Assembly: GCA_036924285.1 (NCBI GenBank)
Contig: JAYKYS010000005.1
Coordinates: forward strand, 4,216,001 to 4,280,000
Direction: 5' to 3'
DNA: 64,000 bases
Source: Asterella californica
Taxonomy: Eukaryota > Streptophyta > Marchantiopsida > Marchantiales > Aytoniaceae
How positions within the stretch are numbered: position 1 is the first letter of the stretch; every line of letters begins with the position of its first letter. Positions 56,396-64,000 of this stretch are shown here, piece by piece. Both the position numbers and the translations under genes were made by a program. The notes under the pieces were generated by a model, which made no database searches, was not told where the DNA came from, and saw nothing but the letters and a program-made list of their open reading frames with translations.

Positions 56396-58964
56396 AAATG
56401 CTCTCAAAGCGACTCTCTGCGCTGTGAAATGCTCTCTCTCTCTCGACCTCCAACTTCTTCTCTCGTGTCATGACGTCCAGGTTCTCCTCTCTTGGTTGAG
56501 AACCACACGAAACTATCACCTTAAACACGAGCATAAGAATACACGAGAGCCTCTCGCGCGAGAGCAGACCACAACTTAAACGCGAACACTACACCCTAAA
56601 CCTAAACCAAATCAGTGTTAACAAATCTACAGAAAACGTAACGTCAAATTTACTCCTTTTCTATGAAAATTACATAGTATCGAGTTTCTCGATAATTTCT
56701 TTTATTCCCTCAAAAGACTTGCCTGCTTTATGGAACTTAACAAACAAAGACGTGTGTATCTTTCTACTTTCCTCCCTCTCGTGACTTTCTCGCGCTCTTT
56801 TCTTTTCTTCCAATGAAGCCATACGATATTCTACATACACTTTTCTATATTGGACTTTCTCTTGGATACTTTCCTCGTATAATTCAAAACTCTCACTTTT
56901 ACATTGCGATTGGCTCTATGATTTCGAGACGTCTCCTGTGCAGACTGAGCAAGATCAAAGACAGTTCCTCTCCTCATTTAATCGTGAATATCTTCTTCTT
57001 CCTCCTCATCATTCATAGGTCTTTCTTCCGCATTTGGATTCTCTTCCTGGTAGGCTTGATATCCGCACTGAGAGATATCCATATCTTCGTCATCTTTTTC
57101 ATACCGGTATCGTATAACGTGTTTTTTGTCTAGGAATACACATGATATATGACTGTGTAGAGGTAGGTGACTTGAACAGGTTGGCTCTGAACCTTGATCC
57201 TTCAACCCTAATGCTCTCTATCTACTCTTCTCTGACAAGTGATCTTATATCTCTCGACTCAAGATTAAAGACTGCTACGGTCTCATGATACGTATAAGTT
57301 GTACAAATTTGTGTTACATACAAAGCCTGAAACACTCAACTCTGTACTATCTGCATGCAATTAACTCTAAATCACTAGAAGCATGATTTAACAACTTCTC
57401 AGCGACGTTAACTATCATCAGTTTGGCCGCCACAACTCTATTTGATACAACTGAAAGATACTATAAGATCACTCAACCAGCTTGATCGAGTCTCGATACA
57501 ACTTGCTGTACACCCTGGCCTACCAAGCATTCCAACAAGGTAAAGCATGCATGCTCCAAGACATTACTCAGATCTCAGTATAGCACCAACGGCGATAATA
57601 CATGACAGCTCCAAGAACCCAAACAGCGGCTTACGATTCATGACGACTCTGTTCTCCTTCATCACCAAGAGCTAAAATCAGTCCCACACCCTCCAATGTC
57701 GAGTTGTATACAGGCATGACAGTTTCAGCAACAACTCCTCTCCAAATTGCTCGAAAATGACCAAAATGACAATAGATGATACCGAAAAACTCGAAACTGC
57801 TAATAACAGAAGTATCTTCGAACTTTGAGATCTCAGTCCTCTCAAACCAGTCGATCAATGATGATGAAACTTCACAAGAAGCTTGATTGGACCCTTCACT
57901 CCTACCTTGAACAATTTTCAGATCGAAATCTTAAACCAATTTTCAGATATGGATCAAACCGTAATCTGTGCTAACTTAAGAGCTTTACAGACCCAGGTAC
58001 ATTTGATCCAAGATTATGAACAAACTACTCGACCATTTGAGATGAAACTTCCCAAGTATCTTACTGATAAGACATGCTTCAATCCTGGAAAGTTTCACTC
58101 AGAAATTCGACTCAGAACTTAAGCAATAGCAAACTATCCATGACTATCATAGTTCGCTGTTCTCGTCTTATCACGTCTGCACTTCTCAACTTCAATCGGT
58201 CGGTTCAGAATCCAAATCGATCAAGAACCTGATGAAATTAATATCAAAACGACCAGCACGTCGTCAGCTCTCCAACCCAACAGACAGCTCCTCAAAACTC
58301 CTCACGAGTCTCTCGGAACAACCAGAAACGTAGCGGTAGGTACGAATTTCATCCCCCTCCACTCAATCGATCATAACGCCCTCATCCTTCCATCAAATCG
58401 ACCGATTCTTCAGCCCAGATTGTAGCTCCGGTCGAGAGCTCTCTAACCATATCCTTCGTTTTGCGAATGGACCTCAAAAACCTCCAGAAACCATAGAAAC
58501 GTCGCGATAATCAGCTAGAACACCATTGGTCCAAAAGTGGACCAATAAGAGCAAAAAGATCTTTACTTTTGTCTTTTCCCCTAGAACGAGTTTTTATTCT
58601 CCAAGGAGACACAAGACATCAACAAGACTCTAAGACTTCAGAAAATCCTTCAGATATGTCGATGGATTCTTCGCGATCCATAACTACATAGAAGCGCTCA
58701 ACCTGAATGGAAATAATTGAGTCGCAGACTAATACAACGTCAATATTACAACCTGGAAACGTTCTACAATAAAAGGTACGCAAAAGAAAACGGTGAAGCT
58801 ATCACTCGATTATAATATTCTTATCCAAAGTTTCTCACGATCCAAGCCCCATGATTGATCTTCGGTCTGCAATGACACCAGACATCGACCCAAATGTTGA
58901 AAGAAACGTTCGATGGATAGTTGAGATCCATTGTTCCTCACAACAAAATGTACACCGTCATATC
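56396..58964. other. Inverted segment, no gene resolved
   Basis: Several short frames on both strands (for example 57,631-57,858 and 56,978-57,205, both minus) have plausible composition but no recognised domain. They may be exons of the same decayed gene as 55,597-56,132; I could not join them. Confidence 0.4.
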
Positions 58965-59350
58965 TCAAGTCTCTTCGTATGTTACGATCGGAAGGATCAC
59001 CGGAAGCTGTAACTCCATCATTCTTCTCATGAATTCATCACCAAAGTATGCAACTAACCACTGTCGAAAATGATCGTGGTGAATGCAATGAAGCTTGATG
59101 TGAAACAGATTCGGGAAAGGAAGATCCGGAGCCGGTAACAAACCTCCGTCCATAACCACCATGCAGACCACCGAGAACCCTCACGAATCACCCGCTGAGA
59201 GAGAATATCGTATGAATCATCGACTCGCCATTTTATACACAAATGCGGCGACAAAGACCACTGAAGTGAACGCGCACAGATTGATGACTTGGCACATTTC
59301 TCTATCGTATGATCACTTGAACAGATAATCACGAACGTGGCACCCATCAC
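58965..59350 (-). pseudogene. Unrecognised frame pair, coding-like
   Basis: Two overlapping minus-strand frames: 59,350-59,054 starting MMGATFVIICSSDHTIEKC, and 59,171-58,965 containing LFHIKLHCIHHDHFRQWLV and AYFGDEFMRRMMELQLPV. A switch of phase near 59,150 would join them. The family is not recognised. They follow the split gene in its original direction, so they could be a later part of that locus. Confidence 0.3.
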
Positions 59351-59409
59351 ACCGTTCGGCGAGTTACGCGATACAATTCACGAAACATAGAAAAGAAACA
59401 GAACAGGTT

Positions 59410-59684
59410 TCACAGGAATTTCACACAGGAGCCGAACCACAACACGACACCGGACAATGTACTCTCAGTCTCATATTGAGGAAGTGTACTCTCAGCTTGA
59501 AATTGAGAGTCGTAATCCAAGACTTCTTCATCTGATGATATAGAATATAAAGCGGGAGGATCAATGTTTGCTCTACTACCAAAAACTGCATTCATTCTAA
59601 AAATAATGCGGACATTTTTCATCCAATTTCTCCTCCAATGTCAAACCTCTAATCACTTCATCTTCCGTAAGACCTCTTCCTGTG
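59410..59684 (-). pseudogene. 3' part of the gene split by the LTR retrotransposon
   Basis: Read on the minus strand from 59,684 it continues the frame of 50,207-50,619 for 28 codons (including GLTEDEVIRGLTLEEKLDEK). It then meets a stop caused by one extra base in a T run (plus-strand A run near 59,600). One base over, it stays open to 59,410 (phrases NAVFGSRANIDPPALY and SISSDEEVLDYDSQ). The original protein was probably about 230-240 residues. The A/T-run frameshift probably happened after the insertion had disabled the gene. Confidence 0.6.
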
Positions 59685-59688
59685 CCGT
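59685..59688 (-). repeat. LTR element target duplication, right copy (CCGT, inverted)
   Basis: CCGT directly precedes TGTCGTGTCGTGG. It is the reverse complement of ACGG at 50,616-50,619, as expected if this flank has been turned round. Confidence 0.6.
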
Positions 59689-60815
59689 TGTCGTGTCGTG
59701 GACCGACTCCTACCTGAAATTCAATCTTCGATGCTTGTCGCTCCAAAGACACTCATGAGAAGACAAGCTAGGCCGCAGCTTACGGGTTTTTTGACACAAT
59801 TTTGGATCTCCACTTTCATCGCATCAGTGGATACAGCTCCTTGTCAGCACTCCATAGGCACTTTGTCTACTTCGTTTGGACGCCTATTGGAGAAGTTACA
59901 AGACTCGAAAGATGGAGAAAACAAGCTAGGCCCCAGCTTACGAGTTTTTGGCGCAACTTCGAATCTTCACTTTCATCGCATAGATGGGTAGAGCTCGTTG
60001 TCAACTTTCCATGGGCATCTTGTTTACTCCATTTGGACATCTAGTGAAGAAGTTATGCGAATCGAAAGAAGGCAAAATCAAGCTAGGCCTTAGTTTACTT
60101 GCTGATTGGGTATTTGAGACTTCAAGCGTTATATCAAAGATGCAAAGGGCCCTGCTTCATTTATTATTGAGAGAACTTCATACGTACAGAGATTGATACA
60201 AGGGGGCTCCTTAAGGGGCTAGCTTGCATCTGCGACCTGTTAACCGACGATTCGGGAGATTTGGAGGTCCAATGCAAACGCGCAAGGCGTCGTTGGGTTC
60301 ATATCTGTGCAAGCTACGTGTGGGTTAAGAGGGTCCTTGAAGGCGGATCGGGGGTTGTGTTTTGAGAGAAATTGAGACGCAAGAAGCAGATTTGAGGTTT
60401 TCAGTTACCTGTGAAGGAGAGTTGGACCGTTCGAGCCGTTCCGGAGTCCAAACTTGTTGTCCTTGGATCCATCAGGATCAGAACACCGAGTTCTTTGGGA
60501 AAATGAAGACGATACGAAGTTTCATCGGGCGGTTTGAGAGTTTTGAGTGAAATTCGCTCGCAAGGAAGCGCTTACGTCAGATTTTCGTTCACCTGCGACC
60601 TGAGATTGGGTTGTTCTTCGCGATCGATGAGCCAAGCTCTTCGTTCTTGGTGCCTACGCGATCAAAGAGTCTTCATCTACTCATAGGAGAAGACAATATG
60701 TTAATTGGATTGTTGGTTTAGGTGTGGTGAGCGAGTTTGAGCCGCAGGGAGCCGATTTACGTCAGTTTTTTACAACCTGCGACCAAATTTCTCGACTGGT
60801 TTTGCAAGGGGAACT
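59689..60815 (+). mobile_element. 5' LTR, distal piece (U3 side), inverted
   Basis: Opens TGTCGTGTCGTGGACC and follows the reverse complement of 52,485-51,358 throughout, ending at GGGGAACT (60,815). The remaining LTR sequence is at 54,895-55,624. Confidence 0.88.
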
Positions 60816-62220
60816 TCTCGTTCAGAGCAGATATGACATCTTGACAGATCTCAAAAAGACGATTGGTTAGCTAGAGTCTCGTGGAACCCAACTAGCAAAG
60901 AGAGGGTGATAATCGATGCTCATAGACCTTACACTTATACTGCGAGATACAACAAAGAGAGTTGTTTTCTTGAACAAATATCACTTTTTGATGGCTTTAT
61001 ACCTGAAGATTGTTTAATGCGCAACGGTGTCGATAATGTGTGTTTGTCTGAAATCGAATCTGTGGAAGAGGAGTGTCTAAACGTGTCTACAGCGTTGAGG
61101 AGAGTTGTGGAAGAATTATACGAAGCTCGATGCACTGTGGATTGCGCTTTGGAGAATGTCCATGTAGCTGAAAGCACCATGGAGGGTATGCTAGCGATGA
61201 TCACATGCCTACAGTCACTGCAATAAGGTTCTCCATAACTGAAGTTCGATGGGAGCTAAGAACGCAACAATGACTGAAGACTGTTTGAAGACCCCAGAGT
61301 TAGCTCTACGTGAGGACAGAAGTGAAATTTTTGGTCCGATTTTGTGTCATATCGTGAATCACTGTATGTCATCGCCGTCTTATTTGAAATATGTGTAGAA
61401 AACATGTTCACATTGTTACTCTAACGGCAGACGGTGTATGATGAGCAGGCGTAAATCTCGAGATTGTCACCAAACAGCAGCTTCTGTGTTCATGTTCAGA
61501 TTCAAGATATTCGTCTATAATGGGTCCTTAGGTGGATTGTCACTCCAATTGACTGCTTTTGATGAAACAGAGTGTGTTTTTTGGGAGTCTCCGCTGACGA
61601 ATTTAGAGAATTTTATGTGAATCGGCAAGAGGATTCCATGAATGAAAGAGTGTTGAGTTTCTCTCGAGTTAATCTATGAATTCGTGCGGCTAGTGGCAGA
61701 CTAACTATTTCGAAGCTTGCCCTGTTGGACAATGGCATTTCACGGTTGTCTGTGTCCATAAGCAGGACTACGAATAAATGTGATGAGGAGACTCCATCGA
61801 GTTCTTCACAATCGTTTGGGAGTGTTTTTGTTACGAAGATTGAGGATATGAGATAAACCTTGGCTGAGGTGAAACTTACCTACGAGGAATTGAATGATAT
61901 GAAGAAGACGTTGACGGAGGTGTATCCAACACTGTCTAGTCAACGATCGCTATATGTAGCTTGCAATATATCGACGGTTAAGTTTTTTGAGCTTATACAT
62001 GATAAACAAAAAGTTCTCCCCTTTTCTTATGGTTTTCATACTCAACCACTCCTCTTCATTTACATTTTTCACAATCGACGTATAGCTATACTACCGAATA
62101 GCAACAGTTTTAAAAGGCGAGTGCAAGAACGTCCGATGGGGAAACGCAAAATTTCGAGGGAGGAAGGGACTCAAGGGAGTCGAGAAAGAAAGAACCGTAC
62201 TATTTAAGACGAACCTGCGA
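60816..62220 (+). other. Gene-like fragments right of the inversion
   Basis: A 106-codon frame at 60,906-61,226 (SLFDGFIPEDCLMRNGVDN, then a Glu/Val-rich helix, ending CLQSLQ) looks coding; shorter ones follow at 61,438-61,620 and 61,860-62,207. None is recognised. Before the inversion this DNA adjoined the minus-strand fragment at 55,625, so all of these may belong to one decayed gene. Confidence 0.35.
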
Positions 62221-63299
62221 CAGTGAGGAGGTCCCACCTGGAGGTGAACTGCGAAGTTCGAACGAGGTTGGGCTGGGCATAGATAGACCGCACTGGAGCT
62301 GCATTGACTTTTCTCTCATTTCAGAGCAGAGACAAGGAGGAGCCATTAATGTAGGAAAGGACAAGGAGCAGCGAGGTCTAAATAGGTCGACCGTCGATGT
62401 GATTCCATGTGATGGTCCGTTCAGAGACGCGCTCCATTTTTACTCCCCCTACTGTGCGCTCGTTTGACTGTCAGATGCTCTGTTTGTTGACATGAATTTT
62501 CAAGCAAGCAGAGGAATAGGAAGGGATACTGCCAAGATTACCAAGATCGCCAAGGCAACAGAAAGAGCGAAGAGCGACTGCCCGTCCACGCAGCTGCTGT
62601 GGTGTTGCAGCGGCACTGGCTCCATAGAAAGAGAAGCGGAAAGAATGCATATGAATTTCAAGTAATTATCGGACTCGAGATTTCTCACTTCAGAAGCGTG
62701 GAACCGAAGTCGACCGAGGTAAACTTCAGAGCAGGGTGTTTGATTGACCTGAATGGATAGATTATATTAGAAGAAAGAACCAGAGACGAGGAAAAAGGGA
62801 AGAGAGTAAGCTGGAAAATCGGAGTAAGCGATGGCTGAGAGAGGAATTATGACGGATAACTCTGCGAAGGTATAGTGCTGTGCCTGGAATGGGAGCAGCT
62901 CTTTCTTGCTTTAGATCCAGATTCTCAGCAGCTTTGATGAGTACATTACTCTCTTGGTTTCTCCCAAGCTGCTACTTCTGTTAGTAGAGGATAGACATAC
63001 AGCGAAGGTCAATCAGACAGGGCGCTGCACAGGTCACTTAATGGAAGACCGTGCCCTGTAGAGTCGGCTGTCATCGATCTTTGGTGCAAAATGGCTTTTC
63101 AACCAGAATTATCCGCGATTAGTCCTCCAGCCCACCCCTCACTTATCGATCCCTTGCTTTAGCGGCTGCGCAAGGCACCTGGTGCATTGTGTAGATCGCG
63201 ACTGTCGGTGCTGTTCGACAGCAAATTTCTGAGACTCGAAGGTTTGATGAAGTGGAGAAGCTCCTTTTGACGTGAGTTTTCAGAGCTGCAAGGGAGATC
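62221..63299 (+). other. Probable promoter and 5' UTR of the membrane-protein gene
   Basis: Balanced composition, no long frame and no recognised repeat. The bases before the ATG at 63,300 (GCAAGGGAGATC) allow initiation. No TATA box could be assigned with confidence. Confidence 0.35.
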
Positions 63300-63471
63300 A
63301 TGAAGCCCGTGAAAGTAGGAGTACGGCTGGGCCTTGTGATTGCCTTGCTGCTTGTTTCTTATTACTTGGGTCGACCCCTCTACTGGGAGATCCAGTCGCG
63401 CTTTCCAGAATTTCGTCTGCCGTCTCACTATTCTTCTTCTCCTTCATCGCAGCAAAAGTTGGATTCTGTCG
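63300..63471 (+). CDS. First exon of a small membrane-anchored protein, partial
   Basis: ATG at 63,300 opens 57 codons plus one base, ending at a strong donor (GTCG|GTACGTACC). Residues 8-24 (VRLGLVIALLLVSYYLG) form one membrane segment after a short basic N-terminus. GRPLYWEIQSRFPEF and a Ser-rich stretch follow. The arrangement (short N-terminus, one membrane helix, G-x-PLYW) resembles plant DUF1068 proteins and other small plant membrane proteins with a GRPLYW motif; I cannot tell which. Two features favour a real gene: the start lies just after a long gene-free leader, and the donor is good. Later exons lie beyond the window; the rest (63,472-64,000) reads as intron. Confidence 0.6.
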
Positions 63472-64000
63472 GTACGTACCTTTTAACGTGGAGCTCCAGT
63501 GTTCATTTTTGTTCCTCGTGACGTAATAAGGTAGTTGGTTGTTCAATCTTTGTTCTCTTGTTGCGGACCTCCTTCATACTTGGCAAAAACTGAGTACGAA
63601 TACCAGTGGAAATTTTACTTAAGGCATTTTATATGCGGCCGAACTCTTGTCACGAACCACACTAAGTTCTGGAACTGTATGTTAGCAACCAGTAGATCAC
63701 TTGTAACGTACGAACCGGACACCGGTCGCATTGGAATTCTGAGCTTCTTTGTGCTATTTAAAACCCATTTCCTGCTCTGGAATCTGCTCTGTAGGTAAGA
63801 ACGTAGTGTATCCAAGAACAGCAGAACATTGGTCACACTATGAGTAGTAACCTGCAGTTGATCCTGTTTCTGTTACAATTCCAGCACAGTGCCGAGGTCT
63901 GGTGTTTTGTCAAACTAACACTTGGTTTGAACCCAGTCAGTAGATAAGGACAGTACATTTGTCGGACATTTGTACATTTCTATGTTGCTGACGTAAACCA
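63472..64000 (+). other. Intron of the membrane-protein gene to window end
   Basis: Starts with the donor GTACGTACC. A possible acceptor (GTTACAATTCCAG, ending near 63,882) is followed by a stretch with no convincing continuation in frame, so the next exon was not called. Confidence 0.4.

Larger units (their letters stand above)
55625..60815. other. Inverted segment of about 5.2 kb
   Basis: Turning this segment round rebuilds one nearly complete 5' LTR (only about 7 bases, CGTTTGG, are lost at the join). It places the ACGG target duplication outside the LTR and lets the interrupted gene read on in frame. The three signs are independent. Inside are LTR sequence (59,689-60,815), the rest of the split gene (59,410-59,684), gene-like fragments, and a repeat array at 56,081-56,395. 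Confidence 0.8.

Overview
The window looks like nuclear DNA of a land plant, most likely a bryophyte (liverwort- or moss-like). The grounds are a multi-exon plant gene with MIP1 leucine-zipper and DUF547 domains, short spliceosomal introns, a plant L1-type LINE with a zf-RVT finger, PIF/Harbinger remains, MITEs and a gag-only LTR retrotransposon. Species cannot be fixed from the sequence alone. No CRISPR array, bacterial-type operon, rRNA or convincing tRNA was seen.

Layout. (1) 1-18.9 kb: a long inverted repeat. The left arm runs from the window edge to about 1,911. The right arm is 13,556-18,890 and is split by a 3.42-kb PIF/Harbinger-like element (14,525-17,943) flanked by TTA. Between the arms lie a young 5'-truncated LINE (4,312-8,410, 15-bp target duplication, 1,161-codon reading frame) and a decayed Harbinger transposase (about 11,960-12,760). 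(2) 19-29.5 kb: gene-free and AT-rich, with three elements of one terminal-inverted-repeat family (ends GGGTGTCAAAG-like, beside TATTA), a three-unit tandem repeat and a four-copy dispersed repeat. (3) 29.5-41.2 kb: a more GC-rich, gene-bearing island holding the DUF547 gene on the plus strand (resolved exons 35,986-40,123, one intron with a GC donor). (4) 41-50 kb: gene-poor, with more MITEs and several perfect or near-perfect hairpins. (5) 50.2-60.8 kb: an older gene interrupted by a gag-only LTR retrotransposon (LTR 50,620-52,485), then rearranged by an inversion of about 5.2 kb with one breakpoint inside the 5' LTR. (6) 60.8-64 kb: weak gene-like fragments, then exon 1 of a small membrane-anchored protein (63,300-63,471) that continues beyond the window.

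Only two genes look like working host genes: the DUF547 gene and the truncated membrane-protein gene. The rest is layered transposon history. The most useful observations are structural and can be tested inside the window. The left arm serves as the empty site for the Harbinger-like insertion. The LTR element's ACGG target duplication, the split LTR and the continuing reading frame of the interrupted gene all independently support the inversion. Gene models are read by eye; exon boundaries outside the conserved domains are uncertain.
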